Below, piece by piece: positions 21,836 through 32,525 of a DNA stretch of 64,000 nt. Origin of the DNA: Phialophora verrucosa. Its lineage: Eukaryota > Ascomycota > Eurotiomycetes > Chaetothyriales > Herpotrichiellaceae. Under the pieces are notes generated by a model, which made no database searches, was not told the DNA's origin, and saw only the letters and a list, made by a program, of their open reading frames with translations. A program made the translations under genes and the position numbers. The stretch is from NCBI GenBank assembly GCA_002099365.1, contig MSED01000003.1, positions 3,658,001 to 3,722,000 of the forward strand, read 5' to 3'. The first letter of the stretch is position 1; each line of letters begins with the position of its first letter.

Positions 21836-23623
21836 ATGACCAGTGCGCTCCAGCAACAAATCCGAGATGATCAGGTCAGCACGAAACATGTCAAAGGCCG
21901 CGGGAACGGGCTGTTTGCGACGAAGGAGATTGCGCCGCAGTCACAGATCCTTTTCATTGCCCGGCCACTTCTGATTGCGTTGGAGTCCGCCAAGCTACCA
22001 ACGCACTGTTACTTCTGCTACAAGTCCACCGTCGACCCAATCAACGCTGTTGAAGTCGCCGCAGGTCCGACATTGAAGACGTGTACCGGGTGTAAGGTGG
22101 TCAAGTTCTGTGATCGAGTGAGTTTCTGTGCGGACGAGTACCCCAGTCATGTCGTGTCAGGGGGTCACCGCTGCGTAGGTCGATTGACTGAGTCTGAGGG
22201 TAGACATGCCAGTCCCGAGCATGGGCAGAGTATCATCGACTGGAGTGTAAGCTCTTTGGCCGACTACACCCGCGGGTCCTGCCTAGCACGGTCCGCGCTA
22301 TTGTGCGGGTGTTGAAGCAGCATATGGTAGGACTACTGCCTCAGTTGGAGTGGGAGCAGCTTCTCGCCCTGGAAAGCCACTACGATGACTTGATCAGAGC
22401 GGGAGGACAGCGCTGGCAGGACATTTTCATCATGATGAAGGGCATCAAATCATACTGCGGGACCGATCACAGTCAGGAGACGGTTCTTCGACTGGCTTGT
22501 GTGGTAAGGGGATGGTCCCTTTCCTGTGTGCGATGCTGAATCCAATCAATCAATATAGTTGCTCGTGAACTCGTTCACTCTGACGAACCCGGCGTTCGAT
22601 TCCCTGGGGATGGTCCTTCACCCGCGGTCCGCGCTTGTCAATCACTCCTGCGACCCCAATGCTTTTGTGCGGTTCGATATCCCGCCCGCCTCGAATCCAG
22701 ACGCGCTACCTCCCTATGGGAGTATTTCTGTGCACGCACTGCGCGCCATCTCTCCGGACGAAGAAGTCACGATTTCGTACATCGACACGACGTTCCCGTT
22801 GGTCAAAAGACAGGAGGAGCTCAGAAGCAGATATTTCTTCGACTGTGATTGCATTTTGTGTTCACGGGGTCCGAGCACCGTGGTGGACCTGTTCCATCTA
22901 ACAACCGATACCAATGCCGATACCCGGGAGCCAACTCTCGGACACGAACCAATCAGTCCTACCATTCTACAGATCGGGGACCAGGCAGAGCGGTGTCTCC
23001 TCGATGTGCAATCCAAGAGCAGCATTCTGCACGCGCAGGTCGACAACATCAAATCTGCCATGAAGCTACTGGCCGGCACAAAAGTCTGGCCCCTCCACCG
23101 CTATCCGTGGCCGCAGCTGCGCCAGGAATTGTTCCTGGGGTTGCTCGGCCAGGGGAGATTTTTCGAAGCCACGCTCCATTCGGCGACGTTTGTGAGAGCC
23201 ATCCATCCGGCACTGTACAGCCAGGAACATCACCCCCTCCGCGTCATGCAGGTGTGGACGCTCATCAGGCTGTGCCGGCATTGTCTGGAATCCATGGTCC
23301 AGCAAGAGAAGCCTCCGGATGACATACGCTTTGAAATCCCCATGCTCGGCCTCGTGGGTTGCGTGCTCGTCGGCGACACGCACAGCATGTTGAACGAGGG
23401 TGTCGCGACGGGAGGGCGGCTCGAGGAACTGGTCAACGCTGCTTATAAGGAGTTGAGAGCCGACAGCGCTGGTGGTGCGGCTTGGGCTGCAGCGTATCTC
23501 CGGGACCCTGGACACTCTCGCAGGACCGCTTTGTCCTGGCTCGATGGACGGGTTAGAGAGTTGTTGCGAGGGGAGGGTGTATCAACCGATATCGTGGACT
23601 TGGCGTTGCGCCGGCAAGGCTGA
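21836..23623 (+). CDS. SET-MYND (SMYD-like) lysine methyltransferase family protein
   Basis: Three exons: 21836-22117, 22204-22503, 22559-23623 (introns 86 and 55 nt), 548 residues. The split SET domain begins with RGNGLFATKEI (about 22-32). The MYND zinc module is inserted after it: C58 and C61 (CYFC), C83 and C86 (CTGC), C92, then after the first intron TCQSRAWAEYHRLEC ending at C109. Choosing the acceptor at 22203 is what rebuilds this motif. The SET core follows with NHSCDPNAF (222-230) and EEVTISYIDT, then the post-SET cysteines FDCDCILC. The C-terminal 250 residues look like a helical repeat region as in SMYD proteins. Known family role: S-adenosylmethionine-dependent methylation of histones or other proteins. 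Both zinc ligands and the NHSC/Y elements are intact, so activity is plausible; the target is unknown. Confidence 0.9.
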
Positions 23624-24260
23624 CGACTACGTACGAGCATGTATTACAATGACACGGAAGGATCGGGGGGCTGTGCACAGCTCTGAAACAACACTACGCA
23701 ATGTACGGACTACGCACCGCGCTACACGCGACGATCGACTTGAAGCTACGTAGCTAGTCACTGGGCACAACGTGGTCCACGTTGGTGGTGTTCCTGGAGA
23801 GCTCCTACTCGTACAGGTCAAGTGCCTCTCGATCTGTTCATGATTCAAATGCTGGTGCCTGGCGGATTGGCGTTCCCCCCCGGGGGCGAGATACTACTAG
23901 GAGCTCCCCCTGTCCTAATTAGTACTGGACATAAATCATCCTCGTACCCCAGATCTTACTGAGCTCTACCGAGTACTTTAAGTGTACTCGTCCTATGGTA
24001 CTACTCCGTACTTCGGTTCTCATTCCTTCTCACAATACTGTAGCTCTCGTCCCTCTCTCTCTCTCTCTCTCTGTTATAGCTCCGACCGACTTTATGGCCA
24101 CCCATTCCCGTCCGATGATTCAGCTCTGAGTGCGTGGCGCGACTATTCTGCAGAAAGGCGACAGAATTGAATTGATTCCCCGATTGCTACGTCCTCGTCC
24201 TAGGACCTGGTCTAGGACTTGGTAACGACCAGTTTCAACTCCCAATCCCACCCGGCACCA
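23624..24260. other. intergenic region upstream of the AAA ATPase gene
   Basis: About 0.6 kb, with several GTAC-containing words (ACTCCGTAC, GTACTCG) at 23625-24013 and a CT tract at 24053-24072, 190 bp before the ATG at 24261. No gene. Pyrimidine-rich tracts upstream of the start are common in strongly expressed fungal genes. Confidence 0.45.
24053..24072. repeat. (CT)10 dinucleotide tract
   Basis: Ten uninterrupted CT units about 190 bp upstream of the AAA ATPase start. This could be a core-promoter pyrimidine tract or a simple microsatellite. Confidence 0.85.
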
Positions 24261-25706
24261 ATGGATACCTTTGCCCGCGCCGAAGGCGCCGACTCCGTGG
24301 CTGGAGCGTACTTCCGAAACGGAAGCGCGCCGCGCGTCGACACCGACGCCGTCATCTACGACTCCATCGCCAACGCGCACCCGGGCGTCCCGATCACGAC
24401 GGTCCCGGAATGGAACTGTAACCTGCGGGCCTATGCCGCGGCGGGACACGGCGGCATCGAGGCCGTCGAGGCACATCCGGACCTCGAGTCGGACCCGAAG
24501 ATCGTCTGGCCGTCTACGCTGCGGTGGACGGTCTTTCTACCGCCGATGAGGCGGCTCGACGGCGGCGAAGGTGTCGTCGCCGACGAAGTCTTCTTCGAGT
24601 CCTACGTCTACACGTGGCAGGGGTTCACGTTCCTGGTCTACTTCGCCGACGGCCGCGACGGGACCTCACCCTACCCGCAGGTCCGCAACCAGTACATCCT
24701 GGGTGATCGGGCCGGGGCGCGCGCGCTCGTCGCGAGCGTGGGACGGTGGGAGTCGGTCCTGCACGACGAGATCTGGGTGTTCAACCAGGGGTACTGGCAG
24801 AAGGACCCGCTCCTGTACCGCAGCATCATGAAGTCGCGGTGGGAGGACGTCATCCTCGACGACGACCTCAAGTCCGACCTCGTCGACACGGTGGAACGCT
24901 TCTTCGACTCGCGCGACGAGTACGACCGGCTCCGCGTGCCGTGGAAGCGGGGCGTCATCTTCTACGGGCCCCCCGGCAACGGCAAGACCATCTCCATCAA
25001 AGCCACGATGCACACGCTGTATAAGCGGGATCCGCCGGTGCCGACGCTCTACGTGAAGTCCCTCGTCGGCTTCGTACCCCCGGAATACAGCATCGAGAAC
25101 ATCTTCCGCAAGGCCCGCCAGGAGGCGCCCTGCTACTTGGTCTTCGAGGACCTGGACTCCCTGGTGACGGACCAGGTGCGCTCCTTCTTCCTCAACGCCG
25201 TGGACGGACTGTCGGAGAACGAGGGCATCCTCATGGTGGGGAGCACGAACCACCTTGAGCGCCTCGACCCGGGCATAGCGAAGCGGCCGTCACGCTTCGA
25301 CCGCAAGTATCTGTTCCCGAACCCTGACCTCGACCAGCGCGTTACATATTGTCACTATTGGCAGCGCAAGTTGAGCGACAACAAGGACATTGAGTTCCCG
25401 GACGAGATTTGCGGCGCGGCCGCCAAGATCACGGATGGATTCAGCTTTGCGTATATCCAGGAGGCGTTTGTGAGTGCGCTTTTGGAGATTGCGCGGGAGA
25501 AGGACAGGCATGGTCACGCGAAGGGGAAAAGGCAGGCGGAGATGGAAGACGTGCAGGAGAAATGGGAGTTGTTAGAGTTGGAGGATAGGGCGGAAACAAC
25601 GGCCAAGGACAAAGATCTGGAGGATTATATCTTGTGGAGGAAGCTGAAGCATCAGATTGAGATGTTGAGGAAGGAACTCTCGAAAGAGAAGCGAGCCACG
25701 GCGTAA
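24261..25706 (+). CDS. AAA ATPase, BCS1-like subfamily of fungi
   Basis: Single exon, 481 residues from the ATG at 24261 (MDTFARAEGADSVAG). Seen: a 230-residue N-terminal region; Walker A GPPGNGKTISIKA (from residue 236); Walker B CYLVFEDLDSL (about 289-299); sensor 1 GSTNHLERLDPGIAKRPSRF, which combines sensor 1 with the arginine-finger region and is typical of BCS1-like AAA proteins; and a Lys/Glu-rich helical C-terminus (about 415-481) that may form a coiled coil. No membrane helix or mitochondrial presequence is apparent, unlike true Bcs1, so a cytosolic or nuclear chaperone-like role is more likely. Codon use from about 24270 to 25400 is strongly biased to C/G in third positions compared with the neighbouring genes, and relaxes toward the 3' end. 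Its client is unknown. Confidence 0.88.
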   Translation: MDTFARAEGADSVAGAYFRNGSAPRVDTDAVIYDSIANAHPGVPITTVPEWNCNLRAYAAAGHGGIEAVEAHPDLESDPKIVWPSTLRWTVFLPPMRRLDGGEGVVADEVFFESYVYTWQGFTFLVYFADGRDGTSPYPQVRNQYILGDRAGARALVASVGRWESVLHDEIWVFNQGYWQKDPLLYRSIMKSRWEDVILDDDLKSDLVDTVERFFDSRDEYDRLRVPWKRGVIFYGPPGNGKTISIKATMHTLYKRDPPVPTLYVKSLVGFVPPEYSIENIFRKARQEAPCYLVFEDLDSLVTDQVRSFFLNAVDGLSENEGILMVGSTNHLERLDPGIAKRPSRFDRKYLFPNPDLDQRVTYCHYWQRKLSDNKDIEFPDEICGAAAKITDGFSFAYIQEAFVSALLEIAREKDRHGHAKGKRQAEMEDVQEKWELLELEDRAETTAKDKDLEDYILWRKLKHQIEMLRKELSKEKRATA

Positions 25707-26644
25707 ATGGCCGAGGTTGCCATCATCAGCGTATCCTGGAGAGATTGGTATGCTGGCTCGGATGGAACAGCCGACTAAACATGTAATACAGTGCCCAGTA
25801 CTACCGAGTATGTTGGGTACGGACAACAGGGCGGCGTCTTGGGTGGCTTGCGGATATCTTTCATACAGCAGTGTCTTGTTTTCCTATCGATATCTGTGCT
25901 GCCACTATGAGGAGCATACCGTCTCTTTCTTTAGGTTGTCAAGAGTGGGACAAGCATCTCACGAGGCTATGGAGAGGGGAGGAACAGGTCGCTGAGGGGG
26001 AGGGGTAGACGCAATGTTGTAACTGTTGCAAGGGCAGCCTTGCAGAAAGTTGGTGTCAGTGATCGGTGACGAGCTTGACCTGTGCTCAGAAGAGAGGGAA
26101 AGACAACTCACCAACACTTGTTGCAGCGACAAACGTGGTAGGCACACTGTGGTATGTCGGGAGGGCCATCACTTGCCTCTGAATCATTCGATTCACCTGC
26201 CTTGCACAATCACGTAGAGTGTCTTTGGCGGATGGGTGTTTTCAGGGAGCGTCCCCCATCCGCCACCTCAGAGGCAGTCGTGTTGACGGAGGTAGACACT
26301 GCATATACAGTACGGGAGTAGAGCTAACTGTTGGGCCACAGCGTCGCTCGACGCGCGCAGGTAAGAAAGTAATCCGGCGTTTCAACACCAAACACTCGAC
26401 CGTAAGTGGAAGCGGCTGAGCGGGTGGAAGCCAAGACGACGACCTCCACTGCTCCCTATCACGACATTCTGGTCCCCCAATCACGCCTTCGACGGACTTT
26501 CTTCCTGCTAAGCAACGCAAACAGGCCCCGTCCACATGCAACACAACACTTGAACAACAGCCCGGGCAAATTTATAGTCGCACACAATGCCGCCTGTGCC
26601 TGTGCGGGTGATGCCGAGTTTCATAACGACGACTGGTAAACGGT
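25707..26644. other. intergenic region upstream of the dual-cluster regulator
   Basis: About 0.9 kb between two plus-strand genes. Only short chance frames; it should hold the regulator's promoter. Confidence 0.45.
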
Positions 26645-28931
26645 ATGGCTGATATGGCGCCCACTTCGCGCAAGTCCAAGACAACCTGTATGCAGTGCCG
26701 GGCGAGAAAGGTGAGCGCAGAACTTGACGGGCTTTGTCAGCCGCTGAACCGAAATGCCACTCACAGGTGCGATGCGACGGGCGTCCGAATTGTTGCCGCA
26801 ACTGCGAGCGCCTGAGATTCGAATGCTCATTTCAACCGAGAGAGTCTGGCAACACCGGCGACCCCGTCTCGGGCGACCAGCCCCTGGTCCAACTGGAGCG
26901 GAGACGTGGTGTTCGTGCCTGTACAGAATGTCGATCGCAGAAGATCAAGTGTGGCGGGGAAACTCCAGCCTGTGCGAACTGCCTCCGACGCAATCGACCT
27001 TGTGTGTATCCAGTGCTGAAGAGGCCGCATCGGACGCCGCACGCCTCCAACTTGCCGTCACCGAGTACTTCACAAAGGTCCGAGACTCACCAGCGATTCC
27101 TGTCACCTTTTGGGCAACCAGCTGCCGAGCCTGATCAGAATCTTCTGTCGTCCGACGGCGCTTTGCCTGGCCAAGACGAGGTCACCTCCCTGATCGAGGC
27201 TTATTTCGAGCACATCTACGCGCTGCCGTGGTATGCATTTCTGCATGAGCGGTCGGTGATGCAACGGTGTCGCGAAGGTAAAATTGAGGAATGCCTGACA
27301 CTCGCAATCTGCGCCGTCACCGTCCAGCGCCTGCAGATTGAACCCTACGCTCGCGGGCTGTGCGCAAAATGGGCCCAGAGAGCCGAGGATATCCTGCTCC
27401 AGTACTTAGAGAGCCCCTCGACTTCTCGACTGCAAGCCCTTATCTTGATAGTGCGATACAGGGTCGAGGTGGGCCACTTCTCCAGGGCTTTCATGCTGGC
27501 CGCCCTTGCCGGCAGATCTGCCGTGGCTCTTCGACTGAACTACGAACGTCCTGAGCTGCGGTTCTTGGCGCAAGAGGTCCGCCGCCGGTTGATGTGGTCA
27601 TGCTTTGCCCTGGATGGGAATTTCTCGGTTGGCCTCCGTGAGTTCGAGACGTGTCCACCAGAGCATGTCTTCCTCCAACTTCCTTGTCCGGAAACAGCCT
27701 TCGAGGAAGACGCTCCCGTAGCAACGGCACCTCTTCGAGCAACCTCTTTTGACAAGCCTGAGCGCATGGGCACATATGCTGCATGTATACGGCTGGCAGC
27801 CATAAGAACAGACATAATGAGGTGCGTCGCTCAGCTTGCTTTGGGATATATGCTCATCGACGCAGGTTGACACGCCGACTGGCTGCCTCTTTCGTTCCGC
27901 CCGACGAGCTCATGCGTATCATACGACGCTTTGAAGACGAGTTACAACATCTTTACCGCAGCCTCGCCGACTCAGACCGATACAACCCCAAGATATTCTC
28001 ATACTGTGCACGACCAGCCCGTATTCTCATGGTGCATGAATGCTGGCATCAGGCTTACACCGATCTTTACCGGATATTTCTGACTGGGTATAGAGAAGCT
28101 GCACCTCCCTCGGCAATGGAAGGCATCCCTCGCGAAGAGATTCTCCGCAGGCGCACGCTGTGCTTGAACCATGCTCTTTCGATTGTCCAAATCTTTGCAG
28201 CGTTCTCAGAGCAGTGTAAAGTCCAGACTATCGACTTCGACACGGCCATCTGCGCGTACCATAGCGCTCGGATCATCCTCTTCAATGCCCAGACGGATGT
28301 TGTGACGCAAAGTCTGAGCATGCCCGCCGCCCTCGAAAAGGCCACTTTCTGCCAGTCAGTCATGAATCGTTACTTCCGTGATTCTCCCGTAGTGGAGCCG
28401 ATGAAGAAGGAACTCGAGATGCTTATCGCACGACACTCATCTGAAAGCAGCACCAGCGCCGGCATACAAGTGCCTCCGCCAGAAGAGGTTCTTGAGGGCC
28501 ACTTGTCAAGGCTTGCGGACGAGGCTCGAACGCGGCAGAGACTTGCAATCCACAGTTTGATCGGCAGGGCAGATTTTGTAGATGACAGCAGCGAGGTTAC
28601 CAGCCCGGCACCGCCTGGTGAATATCCGACGGCCACTGTTAACGCAGGGGCGCGGCCGCAACGGCAGCGTTCAATACGAAATAATCCCAATGTCAAGGTC
28701 GCGCCTCAGATTCTTCGTTCTCACAGCCTTCTTGGAGCCGCACATGCCGCACCGTCCAAACAAGCCAACCAAGCTGTTGAGCCTTTAATTAACGAGCCGA
28801 CGAATTATGCACAGGAAGACCAAAACCAATGGCTTGATGGTATGCGAGTGGCCTTCAACCCTTGGATGGGTTGGCCGGAGACTCTGGAGACATATGGGTT
28901 CACCCAAGACCTCGATGACGACTATTTCTAA
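26645..28931 (+). CDS. transcription factor with two tandem Zn2Cys6 clusters
   Basis: Three exons: 26645-26710, 26767-27821, 27866-28931 (introns 56 and 44 nt), 728 residues. The first intron splits cluster 1, as is common in this family. Cluster 1 runs from C15 to C42 (CMQCRARK/VRCDGRPNC, CRNC). Cluster 2 runs from C74 to C101 (CTECRSQKIKCGG, CANC, CVYP). Both have all six cysteines in the C-x2-C-x6-C-x6-C-x2-C-x6-C spacing. The middle region (about 150-480) has the fungal-specific transcription factor profile: EAYFEHIYALPWYAFLHERS, the RRLMWSCFALDG motif near 290, and CLNHALSIVQIFAAFSEQ. The C-terminus is polar and acidic (DLDDDYF end). It is expected to be a nuclear DNA-binding activator or repressor. 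Nearest candidate targets are the adjacent genes, for example the convergent DUF1275 gene, but no binding site was identified. The start could also be the ATG at 26654. Confidence 0.88.
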
Positions 28932-29069
28932 CCTTCAGATGCTCCAACGACTTTTCCAGACACCATGCTTGTCTACTCTTTATGGAATGATTACCGACAC
29001 CAGCGCTAAATGCATGTTTGGCCACACACGGATCCGCATCGCGGTGGTTCATCTCGTCGGTGCGTGCAC

Positions 29070-29909
29070 TCACACCGTGGTTCCAACCTCCTGTAGTTTC
29101 TCTGCCTTGTTGAACAAGAACATCAGGGTCACAATGAGCTTGCCAATACCCGAGATCAAGACCGCTGTTGCCGAACCTGCACTCCGGTATATTCCCGCGC
29201 CGAAGAAGGCCCCGGCTATAATGGCAGCGAGGAAGCTGACTCGGCGATTTCGAGGTCGATTGTTGGCGGCGAAGAGGTTGGGGTCGACCAACAGATCTAC
29301 CCAAGCAGCCGTGGCCATGGCTGTACTGATCTCGGTGATGGCTAGAGCTCTTGAGAGGACGACCTGGCTCCCGGCCGCAAACGCCAGTAGCCCGATGACG
29401 ACCATAGTCCTTCCGCTTTCCAGATCGACTCCGTACACGTATTGAATGGCAGCGGCAACGAACACAAGCAACGCTTGAATGAGGTTGCAGAAAACGATCC
29501 AAAGACGCGACCGAGGTCCTACGATATGTCCCACTTGGCCCGTCATCCATCCTGCGGCGAGAAAGAATCCCAGAGCAACGCCGATGTTTTGAGTCACAAA
29601 CAGTTCACCAGTCACCTCCGGCAGCAGCACGGCCATTGCCAGCATGACTGTGTTTCCTGTCTGATTGGAGGCGAAGCAGTGGTAGTCAGGGAAGGTTGTT
29701 GCATCTTGGATACCCGTACAGAAAGTGAGGATTAGGAGTTCGGTTTCGGCGAGAAGATTGACTCGGATCTGGCTGGTCAAGTGCTGTTTGATGCGATGCT
29801 GGACCGCTGCCGCCTCTTGTGCTGCTTCTTTGGGCAGACCGAGCTCTCGTTGATGGTCCATCTCCTTCTCTGCACCTGGACGGCCCTGGTCACCGGTCGT
29901 GAAAGCCAT
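29070..29909 (-). CDS. DUF1275 (YoaK-like) integral membrane protein
   Basis: Single exon of 279 residues. A soluble, acidic/basic N-terminus (about 1-50) precedes about six hydrophobic segments. The first carries ELLILTFCTGIQDATTFPDY and then FASNQTGNTVMLAMA, the recognisable opening of the DUF1275 family (the GxxDAxxF and QTGN elements). Later segments are VALGFFLAAGWMTGQ, LWIVFCNLIQALLVFVAAA, and GLLAFAAGSQVVLSRA. The biochemical role of the family is not established; members in bacteria and fungi are small multi-pass membrane proteins, sometimes suggested to transport small molecules. It converges on the dual-cluster regulator with only 138 bp between stops. Confidence 0.85.
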   Translation of the reverse strand: MAFTTGDQGRPGAEKEMDHQRELGLPKEAAQEAAAVQHRIKQHLTSQIRVNLLAETELLILTFCTGIQDATTFPDYHCFASNQTGNTVMLAMAVLLPEVTGELFVTQNIGVALGFFLAAGWMTGQVGHIVGPRSRLWIVFCNLIQALLVFVAAAIQYVYGVDLESGRTMVVIGLLAFAAGSQVVLSRALAITEISTAMATAAWVDLLVDPNLFAANNRPRNRRVSFLAAIIAGAFFGAGIYRSAGSATAVLISGIGKLIVTLMFLFNKAEKLQEVGTTV

Positions 29910-32525
29910 GGTGCGCTATTGGTTGGCAAGATATCTCGCGGGAGGGATGAACGAAGGAGTTGGTTGTAAATGCTGAGGACTCTTTCCTTTGGAAACAAAG
30001 GGTGGCACAGCGGCTGCAACCAGACAGAGGACTCACCGGCGTTTTGAGAAAATCACGCATTCATGGCAACCCCTCCCAGTGGTCATTCGGTACCACGTCG
30101 CCGGCGACCCATCCCTCTGTACGGGATGGCTCCGATCATCCTCCAAGGCTTTGGGTGGGGAATGCTGCCGAGCCTTGATACTTTGGAATGCTGCCGACTG
30201 TCAGGGAGCAGACTTGACGTTGAAGCCGTCATTTACACCACAAATACAGCACGAGTCATGCTTCAATACGCAGCCTCGTGCGATTGGCAAATCAAATCGG
30301 CGACCGACTGCCGCGCCGAGGACCGGCATGGCCTCGCGACGCATTTTCGCCCAGGGCGGCTCAGGGTGGCTCCAAGCATCTCACACGCAAAGGTCGCCGA
30401 CTCCCTCATCCGACTTCCGAGGGTTTGACCGATTGCCGTAGCGTCAGCACAGAATTGCACTCACCAACAAAGCCGAGTTCCATGATTCGGTTGATCCATG
30501 GCCTTGGCTGACCTCCTCCCGCATGATTTACGCAAGGGCTGGCAAACCTCTGGTACTCGTATCTCGGTGGGGTCGGCTAAACTTTGGATCTCGAAGATTG
30601 CTGAGGAAGCGCGCAACGGCTTCGAGGCAAGGGCTTGGTCTCAAGCCATAGCCACCCTGATTTCCGCACAGCCGACAGAACTGATCCGGGCAACAATCCA
30701 TAGCGGATGATTCGGGATTCAGTTATAGAGTATGATGCACACAACGAGTCTATGGATTGTCCTACGGGGAAGTCGACGACACCGCAAGGATTTCCAACAA
30801 ACAAATTCCACGCGCTCTTCGGTCACACCGCGCTGGATCTTCTGGCACAGCTTTGCGTCGCTTAGCTAGATAATCAATCGGACGAGTGGATACGGCGAAC
30901 TTGACCGCCACTTGCAACAGTGAGCCCCGCAGCCAGCAGCAATTGCTTCGGCGGGGTCGTCGGACTGGTGTCTGCAGTCATTTCGACTGCACAAACAAAA
31001 AGATCACACCATGCGCATCCGATCGGGAGCGCATTCACCAAGACGACCTTAGGAATGTTGCAGAATCCACCAGCCCACCTTGACCAACAAACATCTCCAA
31101 CAGTGCCTTTCGGAACCGTAAAGGCCCTTCTCAGATTCAGTTCCAGCATGAAGGGAGCAAGTGGGCTTTGATCCTACAGAGCGGTCATCTAACGCGCTGC
31201 GACCAAGTTCAAGCAATAGAGAGTTCGACAAGTAAACCCAGCAGCGGTTTCTGTACTCGTACGACCTTCGACTTCGTTGCCATCGGGACATAGCGACGGC
31301 AGCAAACCCGAAAAGCACATTTCATCTCAAATGACTAGTCATGGTCCATTACAGCATCCGCAGCGACCTAGGGACTAATGAGAGGACGGGAGCCCCTTAG
31401 TATGTGTGCAACCGAAACTTGAGCAAACGCCGAAAGGAATCGGGAACGTGTGAGGTTGGCCGAAGCCCTCGCGGCAGACTTCCAGCAATTGAACAGGACC
31501 ACAAGGCTAGATTAGCTAGAGGACTTTCCTGCCCAAAATGGTCCCAGCAACCAGGGACTTTCGTCACCCTCCGAACATCAGGGCCATCATTTGCCACAGT
31601 GTCAGCGTCAAGGACACCGGCATCGCTTTGTAATGACATATGGAGATTGATACCGACCGCTTTTCACCTGAGTCATGTTGGTGGTGGACCCAACGTTCCC
31701 AATTCCGAAATCACTGCTCAGGTCGCGTGAGCTCTTTCCAAAAGGCTGCTGCTGTAGTCGACCGTTTTGCGCTCATTCCCGTCAGTATTACCCTACAGAG
31801 CGGTTCGTCTTGTCGCAATAATATACCGACGAGTCAGAGCCGCCGGGGCCTACTCCTTCGCCCTCACATCGAGCGTAATACTGAACAACGGCTTGACGTC
31901 AATTGTCGTTGTCTCTGCCTTGCAGCTGTTGCAAAGTACGGTGGTCGAATACGTGTGTCTTGTTCAATGATGCTCTCAGCCTTGGAGGGAAAAGACTCTT
32001 CTCATGATTTCATACGAGCGCTCGCGATTACCATGATTGGTTATACACCTTTACTCAATCTCGATGACAACGGCCATTACCACCGAGGGCCATGTGTCGC
32101 AGACCCGTACCCGGCTCACACACATCAGGAGGAGTATGATCCGCTCTCAGCATTAATGCCGCCAAATGTCCTCCACCCGCCTTTTCCTCTGACCCTCTCT
32201 TGGCGTCCCATGCTATGCTGTGCCATTCCGTTACATTTAGATCTCCTCATACAGACCTCCCGATTCATCATCTTTCTCCCGAACCGAGGCGCCGAATATC
32301 TCCGTTAATGGAAGGTGGCGGCCCGCGCCCCGTACGCGCTGCCGTGATTGATATTTTCGATCGACCGTCGTCGCGTCCATGGTAATTCAGGGCTCGTTCA
32401 ACAGAGTTGCGAGCATTCTCGAAGAAGAAAAATCCCGTCGCTATTCGTACACTTCTCGGCCGTCTTCATGTCGTTGCCGTTGTCGGGATGGCCAAGGAGC
32501 TATCCCAATCCGTCTGACCGTCGTC
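29910..32525. other. 2.6-kb gene-free tract
   Basis: No gene model could be supported on either strand. The longest plus-strand frame, 31640-32308, has no ATG-anchored conserved block and no family resemblance. The region separates the start of the DUF1275 gene from the 3' end of the arylsulfotransferase-family gene. Confidence 0.45.

Noticed and set aside
24666..25253. 195-codon minus-strand frame within the AAA ATPase gene
   Set aside because: It is an antisense shadow of a strongly GC3-biased exon.
31640..32308. 222-codon plus-strand frame
   Set aside because: The translation has no hydrophobic or domain pattern, mixed composition, and no splice or family support.
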